Source: Nectonema munidae (lineage: Eukaryota > Nematomorpha > Nectonematoida > Nectonematidae). From it: a DNA stretch of 64,000 nucleotides. How positions within the stretch are numbered: the stretch's first letter is position 1; the number at the start of each line of letters is the position of its first letter. The stretch lies in the NCBI GenBank assembly GCA_030549495.1, contig JAUIRK010000905.1, positions 67,001 to 131,000 of the forward strand, in the 5' to 3' direction. The position numbers and the translations under genes are program-made. Under the pieces are notes generated by a model. It was not told where the DNA came from, did no database searches, and worked only from the letters and a program-made list of their open reading frames with translations. Of this stretch, positions 37,301 to 47,584 are shown in pieces.

Positions 37301-40300
37301 AATATCAGAATTTGAAGTACTGCTATAAAAAATTCAACATTGATTCAACGTATCGATGTTAAGTATCTTTTTTCGGACAAGTTTTGGTGAACCTTTTTTG
37401 ATTGTGTCAATTACACGAGATATGTTTGCTCTAATCAATACCTTTATTAGATTTGATTTAAAAAACAGTTATAAATCCTAGTGATAAGATATGCAAAATT
37501 GGCTTATTACGAGAACATTTTTCAGAAGTATTTTCAAAATATTACAGCCCTAATGATACAATCGATGAACAACTTGTTAAGTTCAGAGGTGGATGTTCAT
37601 TTAAAACATACGATCTGTCAAAGCCAAGCCACTATGGGATAAAGGCCTATCACTGTAACGACTCAAAATCTTTCTACGTTTTGCTGCGTTTGATAATTAT
37701 GCCACACATATAAAGTTAAGTTTAAAGTTTTTACCAAAAGGAACAACGTGCAGCCTACAATCACTTGATGCTAGTATAATAAAAAACTTTAAAGTTCATT
37801 ACAGAAAAAAATTAGCATTGTTGGATTGAGCGCTGCAGAAATCAATTTAACTTTAACCCATTTACGACCAATGTTCCTATTTTCGAACATAAGTAATTTC
37901 ATCTTCGTCTGCTTTTTTCAATGACTTTGAATATAAATCGTCTGCGTTTTTTTAGATATCGTCTGCTTTGCTTGGTCTTAAATGGGTTAAAATGGACTTT
38001 ATTAGATACATTAATAGCTGCCAAGCAAACATGGAAATCTGTTGGTGGAGATACAATAAGAAATTGCTTTAAGAAATGTTATGTTGTATCAAATTCTGAT
38101 CAAAAAGCTGCAATTTTTTATGACAACAGTAGTGCTTAATTTAATCAAAATATTGAAATTGATACAATTTGGAATAATCTATCAAAATGTTTGAAGAAAG
38201 ATTTTGGTGACGTAAACGCTTATATAAACATTGATTCTGAAATTATTTGCACAAATGAACTCTGATAAAGAAATCATTGAATCTTTGACTGCTACTTTTG
38301 AAGGAAATAGTTTTGCGACTCCGACTCCGACGTACATAAGGAGTTTGACTCTGGCTCCGACTCCTGCATACCAAAAATCATTGAATTTATTATTAGTTAA
38401 GAGAAAATGTCTTAACTTGAAGATTATTATAAAAATGAGAATTTAACTTCTACTTCAGTATTTCAACTCTCAATTTAATCTACATATATATTTTAATATC
38501 GACTTTAAATAAGACAAAATTCCAGTAAACATTTATTTTAAATTTCATACTTTTTATTATAATACACTAGAACCTACGTTTTACGTACGGCACGGGACCG
38601 AAAGGCGGACGTAAAACGTAGGATTCGTAAAATCCAGGTTAACCTTTAAATTGACACAACATGAAAATCCTAGCCTGAATCACACATGGTCACACCGGGT
38701 ATGACGTGAGGGACTATGGTAGCTAAAGAAGACTACTACAGTGAAGTAGGATGAATTATTAACCTTTATAAACTTTTTAATACATAAAATCACAAAGAAA
38801 AAACGTATTAATAATGCATTTAATGACCAAAAAGATGACGTCATCGAACATTTGGCGAGGACGTAAAATCTAGGGAATGTAAAATCAGGGTACGTAAAAC
38901 GTAGGTTCTACCTATAAATTTTCAATTAAAGTTTAATTATTATTATAAAAATAATAATTTTATAATTTTCAACTTTTTAATTCCGACATTCTTCTAAATC
39001 AGAAAATATTTTTTTACGAAGTTGTCCAACTTAAACGAGGTTTACTGTACTCATAAAATTATTATTTAGCCAATTTTATGCCCCTCCCCTCTATGATATT
39101 TAATCCGAACATAAGCCATTTTTTTTATCAATTAAAGAAATCATAGATGTATAAAAAGTAAAAAAATCTAAAATATTTCAATGAGAGAATTGTTCTAGGG
39201 GAGATTTTGCTGAACTCTCTTTACATGCAATTTCACTGAATTTAAAAAAAGTCTAAATAAAGTAATTTTAAAATCAGCAAGTTTTTACTTTTTAAAATAA
39301 TCACCCACACGTTGAAAAAGATTGCATTAGACGAAAATGGTTTTAAAGAAGCAGCAAGAAGAATCATTGAAGGGAAAAAAAGAGAACAGGATTATGAAGT
39401 GTTTGTATTATTTAACGTTGAGAGAAACTAAGGAAAAAAATATTAAAAGCTATGACAAAACAGGTTTCGAAGAGTGAGGCTCTTTAAGGAACTACTAAAG
39501 ATTAGAGATAATACAAGGTTGAACTTTAAGTAAATTACGGTGCATATCCTATTAAATTCTTACTTCTCTGATTGGTTACTTTCTTCAAGAAGAGAAACCG
39601 CTTTATCAAACTTTCTGGCATATGCATATAAGTTTGAAGCATGGAATTTATCTGAGATCGAGTTTGCTTGTATTTCTAAGCACTTGCTCTTCTTGAGTTC
39701 ATCGTTTTGGCAAAATTTCTGTAAACAAATTGAAATATATTTATTTAAAATTTTTAAATGTTGTTATAATTAATCATTTGATAGGATCATTTGAATAAAA
39801 GTAATCCTAAGTAGAACAAGCATTTCAACGAAAACATCATTGAAGTGTCTAGCCATGGCTTTTTAATCCTTATCTCGTTTTTGAGTAGCCCTTAGAGATT
39901 TTTTCTTTTTGAATCTAGGGTTGAGGTCGTTAGTGGAAAAATTATTTTTAAATTTTTAGTTTAGTGTGAATTTAGTTTATCAACGATGAATGAGAAAATT
40001 TGAGGCAGCTACATTTTTTAGCAGTGTATCAAGCCCCTCTCTCTTTAAGCTGATCAGTAGTTGTTGAAGTCATATCTATCAGCGTAATAATAAACTTTAA
40101 ATTTTCTTTTAAAAACTTTTAGAAGTTAAAGACATGATTAAAGGATGGTGTCGTAAACGCAATGAAGAATTCATAAAAAAGCGAAAAAATTCTAAAAAGT
40201 TAACATATAAGTTTATTACTCTAAATTTTGTTTATCAATTGTGCTTAGAAAATATTTTATACAATTGAATACTGTTTTGGCTTTTATTACAAATGGATTG

Positions 40301-43300
40301 TAGGAGGTATGCCTCCCACCTGAGGATAACTATATTCACAACTTGATAGATAGTGGAGAGATGGTTGAAAAATATCTCTACTCTGCCAAACAATGGGTAA
40401 TCAATTTATCGACACTAAGTCTCCAAAAGAAAAAAGAAAAAATTAGCTTGGTTCACTAAATTTGTTCTTATTGTGATGAGAATTAGATAAATATCTGCAG
40501 GTCTATAAATTTAAATTAGTGTAATACTACTCAATATAAAAAAAACTTGAAACGTTAAGATTGAATGATGTTAAATGTTTGGACGTAACAAATTTAAGTA
40601 CTTAAATTATTTATGAGTAAAAAGCTTTACCAAAGATATATCAAAAAGCCCCAAATCAAAAAAGATATTGTAAGCGAATTCGTGATAGGATGCATCTTTG
40701 ATAAACTCATCAGCAGCCTCAGAGTAGTCTTGCAGAAAAAGAGAAGAAAAAGCATCCGAAAGAATGCTAATATTTTCAATAGAAATAGTTGTCGAAATTT
40801 TCTAAAAATTGATCGTTGTAAAGAAGGAAAGAACTACAATAAAAGTGAAAGTTTATATCTACTTGAATAAGGATGTACAAAAAATTGACTATTTTAGAAT
40901 CAGAAATGAGAGATGATATTAAATATGCAGAGAAGAAGTCGTGGTGAAGAGTTGAGTATTGGCCAATCTGCTTCAGAAGAGAAAATGATAGGTGTAAGTT
41001 ATGGTGACAACCTTTCGTCGCTTGAACCGCTTCACTAAATGTTGGAAAATTTGTAATGTGATCCTTGAGGACAGTAAGGAATTATATTTTATATAAAATA
41101 AAAATGAATACATTGATCAAAATTTTTCACAGTTAAAATCATTTAAAAAAATTGCCTACCCTTACTCAATGTAAATTTGAGAACGAGTTTTATAAAACCG
41201 AGATTTCTGAGATCGAGTTTTCCTAGCACCATATGAATTATGAATGAAATTTTTCTATAGCCACCTATATTTCAATGCGCATCTATACGCAGATGATTGT
41301 AGCATTTTATAAAAAAAAAGTAAGAAGCTTTAAATTGATATACAAGAGGTGGGAAAATGGGATCTTTGTTTAGATTTTAATGCCCCTCTATCTTTCTACA
41401 TAATCTAATTTGAAAAATTATACGACCGAACACAGCAAGGTCTGTAGCATGTATTATTAGTTTCCTATAATTTCTTCCGTTTAGTAAACTTAGATCATAT
41501 TTTATGTTAGTTATTCAGTTAGTTGGTTAGTAAAAACTACTAACTTATAAGTTTAGAAAAGGTATTATTTAGATATCAGAAACAAATGATTCAAAATTTA
41601 TTTTAAGCGGCAAATTCTCGCAACGACGAAATGTCACAAGGGTGAGAAGCTTCTCAAATTGCCAAGAGTTTACTGAGGAAAAGAGAAGATATGGATACAC
41701 ATGTTAAAGAGGAAAATGGAAAGGAGCATTTTTATCAGTTGGGCGATTGGAAGCATCTTGAATTCATCCCTAATTTAGCATGGCAAAATATGCTTTGTAA
41801 GTTTCAAAAAAGTTTAGACGCCATCACAAACCTCCTTGCTCTTGTTTTGATCAATTTTTCTGAAACGCATTTTGCAAAATGCATAAGAAGAATGCTTGCA
41901 GCCGCATGATACCATTTCACTTCTGGTTATTTAAGGAGTTAAAAAAATTTCACACCAAATCAACTAAACAAATCAAAAGTTCAAACCAAATGATTTTTCC
42001 ATGTAATTTAGTCACAAAGAACTGACAAATTATGGTTCTAGCCGAGGAACAAAATAAAAATGAATTTAGAATTATAAGAAAACCAAAATTCCTTTTGTTA
42101 GTAGATTTTGTAAGCAATCTAAGAGAAATAGTCTTTGGGAATCTATAAATGTTCATATTTTTTCTAAAATTATATAATTTGTTCAAATAATACTAATTAA
42201 ATAACATTCTAACTGATGGAAGATGATCAAGGTTAAAAAAATGGTTTTTACTATTTCGCTCAATATGTTAGGAAATATTATTGATGTTATTTCAATTTTA
42301 TAATTTCTAATATCTTTTAGAATTGTTGGTAAAAACATTTTAGAGTGTGCTATCGCAACTTCCCTGCAAACAATATCCAAAATATTAATATTAAAAAAGA
42401 TTTTATACAAAAAACCACAATATATATATATGACCAAGAGAATATGTTTTAATAGTACTTACTCTAGAAATTTTCTGTCAATGTACTCATTTTTCATATT
42501 AAAAAATGAAAATGATATTTAAAGCTATGAAATCTGTACCGCTTAAAAATAGTGCGAATTGTAAAGAGGTGTCGTCCACTATAAAAAGGCTGCATTAGCT
42601 TAATACTTGAGCAGAGATATTTTTTATAATGTTCGGTTGTTAAATTTTATAAGTAAAACTAGATAATTAATTAAATTTTTTTTTAAGAAAATTTGTTGAT
42701 TATTATAATAAAAAAATAATATCGAAAAAAAATGTTTTAGTTGTTTAAAATGTGTTTGATCTATTTATGACAGCTGTCAGAATTTTATTTGTAAACAAAT
42801 ATTAAAAAAACGCAATGATTTTCTTTTCTCGTATACTTCCATTTATGTTAGTTTGGTCCTCGGACATTTCGCCTCATTATTTTCATAAGACAGTTCGTCT
42901 CATGGACAAATTCGCCCCATTATTTTCATAAGACAGTTCGTCCCATGGACAATTCGCCCCATTATTTCCATAAAATATTTTCATAAGACATTTTGTTTCA
43001 TGGACAATTCGTCCCGTTATTTTCATAAGACATTTTGTCTCATGGACAATTTAAAAAAATTTAGAGATAAAATGATTAATTTGAAATAATTTAATAGAGA
43101 TAAAATAAACAAGAATATAAAATTTTTTAATAATTTTACACATAATAAGCAAAGATGGATGAAACAAATAGCCTATGAGACAATTTGCCCCCTGGGCGAA
43201 TTATCTATGGGGCGAAATGTTTTTCGACCATTAATTTAAATAATTTTTTAATTATAAGTGTTAGCTACTTAAACGTTGGCTTTTGCTGCTTATAAAAACT

Positions 43301-45141
43301 TGAAAATATCAAATAAACTCTAATTCTTTATGCCTCCTATTTTGAAATTATTCTAAGAACAGACGGTTCCATTTTAAAATAGTGAAAATTGCTTTATTAG
43401 TTTATTTTGTTTCCTTTCTCTATTATGTTAATTATGTAGCAAAATTTCCAATTTTGAATAAAAGGTAAGGTGCAGCGGGTGTATTTTCATTGAAAGGTTG
43501 ATTACCTATAAATATAAAAATCGAGTGGGGGAATAAAAAAATTAAATATTTGTTCAATTTTACGTTCCAATTTCGCCTATTTTGCTCGTCGTTTAATTTT
43601 AAATTTTTTCACATATCATTCTCAACTACTTTTTTCCAGTTTATTTTTGGTCTATCCTTACACAAATTTTGAAATTCATAAGCCTTTTTTATAAACTCTC
43701 CTTTCCATCTCCTATTTATATGGCCAAAGCATCTTAGCCTTTGCTTTTCTAAAATATTATTTTTTTATTTACTTGACATAAATTTCTTATTTTCTCATTT
43801 CTTATTCTAGATTTTAAGCTAAAATTACATGTAATTCTGATCCTTCTCATTTCTGTTGTATTCAACCTTCAATGCCCAACTTTGACGACTATATACTAAA
43901 GCTGATCCAATACAACTTTTATATACATAACCTCTTAAATTTAGAGAGAAAGAACTACTACACAAAATACTGCCTAAAGATTCGATTTTTTCCAGGCTAG
44001 TCTTCTTCTATGCTCTACTGAATTCTCTATACTACCATCCTATCTAAAATTTCTCCTAAATAACAAAATTGATTCACTTCCCATTCTACTCGTTCTACTA
44101 CAACATTTTCATTAAACGTCATTCACAACAACTGCAATGGTAACAAATTTTTACTTTTAATGAGCTACCCTTAATTAATAATCTTAGAGTACCTACAATG
44201 TCGCCATTTATTGCAAAACACACAAAAATAAGGTTTCTTTTTGTCACAAACGCTACAAGGATCTTCCTTTTTATATTCTTTATCCATTTAGTTTTATTGG
44301 TATATTTTTAATCCCTTTTTTTTAGAATTTCATTCCATACACTAATTTTCTCACTTAACTCTTCGGAAGAATCTGCAATCAAAACTATGTCATCTGCATA
44401 GTATTGTAATGGAAGCCATTACAGTTAAAAGAATTGAAGCATAGCATTTCATTTAACGATTATAAGAGATTTAAAAGTACCAAACTAAAATTAATTTAAA
44501 AATTTTTTAAGTTTTTAAAGTACCGCCAACGTATTTATGTGGTTCGATGTTACAAATTAAAGTTATTTAGACATTCAATGTTTGTTTACTAAATTGTGAT
44601 GAAAAAAATTTACCCATTGAAAAATTATAGATACTACACGATTAATGATTGTTTAAAAGAATTTCAACTAAACTGGCATTTTTTAACTTTTTTACAGTTA
44701 GGTGAGTTCTTTAATTTTATAAAAAGGTTACTTTTGATTTAAATTTATTGTTTTAAGTCTGTTGTAAATTTTGTTCTCATAATTATTTTAAAAGAATAGT
44801 TTTATAATTAAAAATTTTTTGAAGTCTATATTTTCTTACACAAATTTGATATGTAGTTAAGAAGAAACGTAATTCAATAAAATTACCTCAAATGTTAACA
44901 AAAAACTTATTTATTGTATATTTAAAACTTTTCCCTTCCCTATTAAAAAATTGCTAATTTTAATATACCACGCTGAAAAATTTAAAAGAGTGAGTATTTA
45001 TTACTTGTATAATTTTGCAGAACAGAGAGGAGCAATCAAGGCATGAACATCAACATCAATATACTGTGGAATGAGGGCATCAAAGTGTACTGATAAAAAA
45101 TATATCCTGAAAGAGTCAAAGTTAAGAGCAAATAGGGAATC
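31375..45141 (-). CDS. Large unrecognised gene, middle exons (helical repeat region)
   Basis: Part two of the gene. Exons with matching phases: 45141-45005 (FDALIPQYIDVDVHALIAPL), 42363-42252 (EVAIAHSKMFLPTILKDI), 40801-40631 (SDAFSSLFLQDYSEAADEF), 39718-39564 (FHASNLYAYARKFDKAVSLL), 34201-34080 (LITCISALKRHNLQSDAILC), 34031-33821 (VEVYLNMLIQCDMYEKATYF), 31680-31550 (KDLDFAINLVSSLAQFAFLE), 31493-31375 (YKQLLYYHSMSQLYYLYHIV). Every junction keeps the frame; the donor at 33821 (TTT|GTATTC) is weak. Polypyrimidine tracts precede most acceptors. The product is leucine-rich and helical, in pairs reminiscent of TPR or clathrin-like solenoids. Single stretches recall NBAS/Rod (ALKRH...CQELL against a similar NBAS block), ELP1 or HPS3, but none aligns throughout, so I give no symbol. 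Transposons fill its introns. Confidence 0.65.
32755..33690 (+). mobile_element. LINE 3'-end fragment split by a foldback insertion
   Basis: Before 32918 the plus strand encodes LRWFRHVNRRPNDKFIAKNY, and after about 33578 GRPKITWKEL followed by IGERGV. Together these are the usual C-terminal tail of the same LINE type as the element at 18.6-20.1 kb (LRWFGHVF...RGRPKMRW). The intervening 32918-33578 is a separate insertion. The fragment lacks the reverse transcriptase core and is old. Confidence 0.6.
32918..33578. mobile_element. Long-inverted-repeat (foldback) element nested in the LINE tail
   Basis: About 130 bases at each end are inverted copies: TATATGTTACAGTAA, TTTTCGTGGAATTACTGTTT, ACTTCATGAATTGCCTAAAA and AGGAATTTCGTGAAATCACT at the left are mirrored at the right end (33460-33578). 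The arms contain internal repeats of TTTCGTGAAAT. The centre is AT-rich and has no coding capacity. Loss of the insert would rejoin the LINE reading ...EQTK-GRPKITW, which supports the boundaries. A target duplication of at most a few bases (AAG) is possible. Confidence 0.65.
36710..37690 (+). pseudogene. piggyBac-type transposase remnant inside the Tigger-like element
   Basis: Near 37560-37670 the plus strand reads IDEQLVKFRGGCSFKTYDLS and then KPSHYGIKAYHCNDSKSFYV, matching the piggyBac core (TIDEQL-x-x-FRGR...KPxKYGIK). Upstream, 36720-37030 has an acidic N-terminal-like stretch and HPPGTRNGAKL, as in piggyBac N-termini. Several stops and frame changes separate the parts. It ends directly against the Tigger coding remnant near 37700. 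Inactive. Confidence 0.65.
37857..37986. mobile_element. MITE, TTAA-target family, copy 2 (130 bp)
   Basis: Ends CCCATTTACGACCAA and TTGGTCTTAAATGGG are inverted with one mismatch and flanked by TTAA at 37853-37856 and 37987-37990. It interrupts the Tigger transposase remnant between KVHYRKKL and the LDTLIAAKQTW block, and its inside shares AATCGTCTGCGTTTTTTTAG and ATATCGTCTG with the other copies. Confidence 0.8.
38565..38912. mobile_element. TA-flanked MITE
   Basis: TAGAACCTACGTTTTACGTA at the left and TACGTAAAACGTAGGTTCTA at the right are perfect inverted copies. TA lies on each side (38563-38564 and 38913-38914). Inner parts also repeat the GTAAAAC-TAGG theme. No coding capacity. The TA target and end style suggest a Tc1/pogo-type helper. 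Confidence 0.75.
42853..43231. mobile_element. Foldback element with 42-base tandem repeats
   Basis: About four direct copies of a unit of some 41-43 bases (CATTATTTTCATAAGACAGT, TCGTCTCATGGACAATTCGC) run from 42875 to 43050. The left tip GGTCCTCGGACATTTCGCC has an inverted partner at the right tip, GGCGAAATGTTTTTCGACC (43211-43229). The centre is AT-rich and non-coding. It lies in an intron of the large gene. Confidence 0.65.
43545..44420 (-). mobile_element. LINE fragment, reverse transcriptase core to C-terminus
   Basis: On the minus strand LQYYADDIVLIADSSEEL (near 44350-44405) carries the reverse transcriptase Asp pair. After a stretch broken by stops, FGHINRRWKGEFIKKAYEF-like sequence and RPKINWKKVVEND (near 43620-43740) give the same C-terminal tail type as the other LINEs here. 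It has many stops and an internal frame change, and is clearly older than the 18.6 kb copy. Confidence 0.65.
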
Positions 45142-45482
45142 CTAAAAGTAAGATGTTAAAAGTATTTTATATCTATTAAAGTGGACAAAACACGGTAAGA
45201 TCACGATTATGATTATACTATACGGTTTAAGACCCTCTAGAATTTGAAAACTAGACATATAGTAGCAAAGCGTCAAGTAATAAATGCTTCTTTCAAAATG
45301 CTAGATGGCGTTAATTAAAATGAACATTGAAAGAGCATAACATGGCAATATTGTGTGCTTTTAATGAAATAGGGATGCTGAACGAAAATAAAACAGCCCT
45401 ATTTCCAATTTCTGGATCTACTCACTCCGATATTCCAAAAATATAGTTTTTACATTAAAATTTAGAAAACGAATCTAAATTA

Positions 45483-45901
45483 GGATCTATAAACGTGTTA
45501 AATAGGGGTGTGAAGAGAGAGAGATAATCGTGCCGGGTTTTTACCCTGGTTTTCTTCCTCTGAAGAATTCAAATGTTTTTACGGTTAGGTAGTGCTCTAG
45601 CGACGCGATTCTACATGGTTAGTAATCAAGCTATCACTAGACAATAAGTTTGTTTCCCAAGTTGGGAGCGTTCGCGTTAGGATTGTATCTTTCACTCAGT
45701 TGTATTTATATATTGTCACATAAATTCTTGTAAAATAATATATATAACAAGGTATAGCTATTCTTTTGTAACAAGGGCCGATAGGTGTTTAGTGGGATGG
45801 AAAGTCCAGTTAGACTTGGACTCAGCATTCCGGGCGGGCCACGATATCCGAAAGGATGGGTGCGAACGCCACAAAACAACTTAATTAATTAATTAATAAT
45901 T
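45483..45901 (+). repeat. GC-richer structured repeat with a TTAA-rich tail
   Basis: A non-coding block unlike its AT-rich surroundings. At 45799-45831 a stem GGAA/TTCC encloses a hairpin AGTCCA/TGGACT with an 8-base loop; at 45846-45857 ATCC-GAAA-GGAT forms a hairpin with a GNRA-type loop. The block ends in repeats of TTAA (45880-45901), like a SINE tail. GTTTAGTGGG and GGTGCGAACGCC are loosely like Pol III A and B boxes, but too far apart for a tRNA. The class is undetermined. Confidence 0.4.
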
Positions 45902-47584
45902 AAGAGATAATCAAATATTACATAAAAATGTTTCATGTCAGATCTTTTTCTGTTGATTCAATATTTAGAATAGCCTTAAAAGATTTATCAGACATATGTA
46001 ACATGAATATAAGGTAAATCCATTCTTTTTTTTATATAAAATTAAGTTATAGCCCATAATTTCTCGTACATTGGATAGTCATACTAACCGTGAAATAAAA
46101 AAGCAAGTGCTTCTTATCTTAGCAACTGTGGAAATCAGGTACATCAACTTGAATTTTCAGAAAACTAAATAAATACATAATTGAATAAATAGCACCTTAG
46201 AGAAACAGATGGCTACTAACTAATTTGGGGCATATTAAGCTGGCTTAGTAACAGAAATTCAGGTATTGAATATAAGGAATGTGCCTACTGTAACATTTAT
46301 TGTTGAAAAGCTATTTTAATATCCTCTAAATAGCAATCAAAACCAAATTACAACGTATTTTATTTTAAAAGATTTTGATATTCGCAAATTGGCCGGAAAT
46401 ATGAAAAAAAACTATAGATTAGTAAAATTGCTATGAAATGCATAGGTCATTAACAATATTTGCATAAAACGGAAAAATGAGATTCATAATTACTTTGACA
46501 ATGAGAAATATTAGTAAATATAAAAACCTTGAAAATTGAAGAAAAAAAAACGACTTCTTTGTATATCATTAGCTTGCAGAGTAATTCGGATTTTGAATAA
46601 CTTATAAAAGCCAGTATAGGTAATTTGTCATGCCAACAAAATGATTTAACGTTTTCTTCCTAAAATTGTAAATATAATTTACATTTTAATTGGAAGAAAA
46701 ATATAATTATTGGTCTTTATTTTGATACATTCAATTCAAGTTTTAAGACAGCACACACTTTAAGTTAAATCAGTGTTACACATTTTGTATACAGAAACAA
46801 ATATCTTTTCTAGAGGTTTTAAACAAAGTACGTATCTATGTAGTATATAAACCATAGGCGCACAACCTAGACAGAAGGCAGAGGGGCAATTTTGCTTAAA
46901 AAGTTAAACCTATGCAAGCATGTCTCCAACATGTCAAAAACAACTTCATGTTATTCACGCAGATATGAAAAAACAGAACCTCAAGCACCGAAGCTTGTAG
47001 AATTTGGTTTAATAAAAAAGTGTACTTTCAACGTTCTATTTTTATATAGAAGTGTTTAAAATGCTATAAACACTCAAATTCGATCTACGAGCACGTTCGG
47101 GTTCTATGCCCTCCCAAAATGAATGACGGTTCCAAACAAGTTTGAAGACGAGACCTTATAAAAAGAATACTTACATACGATTTAAATTTCCCTATTTCTT
47201 GTTTTTTAACGACATTTCAATTTTGTTATCAACTAAAGTGTTTCTTGAAACGGGTTAGTTTTTAACCTTTTGAAACACTTTCTTTTCACTTGTAATTGTA
47301 ATTTTATGTTTTTTTCTGAATTGTTCCATATATAAATGGCATGGTTAAAATATTGTTATATAAATTTTTTTAGTTCCTTATTTATAAAAAATGTACAAGT
47401 GATTGGTAAATAAATTTCTTTCTTTCTTCTTTGAGATATAATCAGAAAACTAGGGGCTTAATTATACGATGAGCGAGGTGGTATTAAAATAATGTTCAAG
47501 ACATCATGGAAAAACAAATTTAGGGAAAATATAATAAATAAAATCTTTCTGAGGAAATATTAGGTTAAAAGAATAATAGAGTAC

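Larger units (their letters stand above)
34791..39047 (+). mobile_element. Tigger/pogo-type element carrying nested insertions
   Basis: The left end CAGTAAACCTTGGTTAAGTC and right end (complement CAGTAAACCTCGTTTAAGTT) are inverted and flanked by TA. They resemble the ends of the 27.8 kb Tigger. The 3' half of a transposase survives: LQSLDASIIKNFKVHYRKKL (about 37750-37820), the block TWKSVGGDTIRNCFKKC (after a MITE at 37857-37986), then FGDVNAYINIDSEI. Typical Tigger proteins end this way. The 5' half is not recognisable; that space is partly taken by piggyBac pieces (36710-37690). A further MITE lies at 38565-38912. Pairing of the two ends over 4.3 kb is an inference. Confidence 0.6.
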
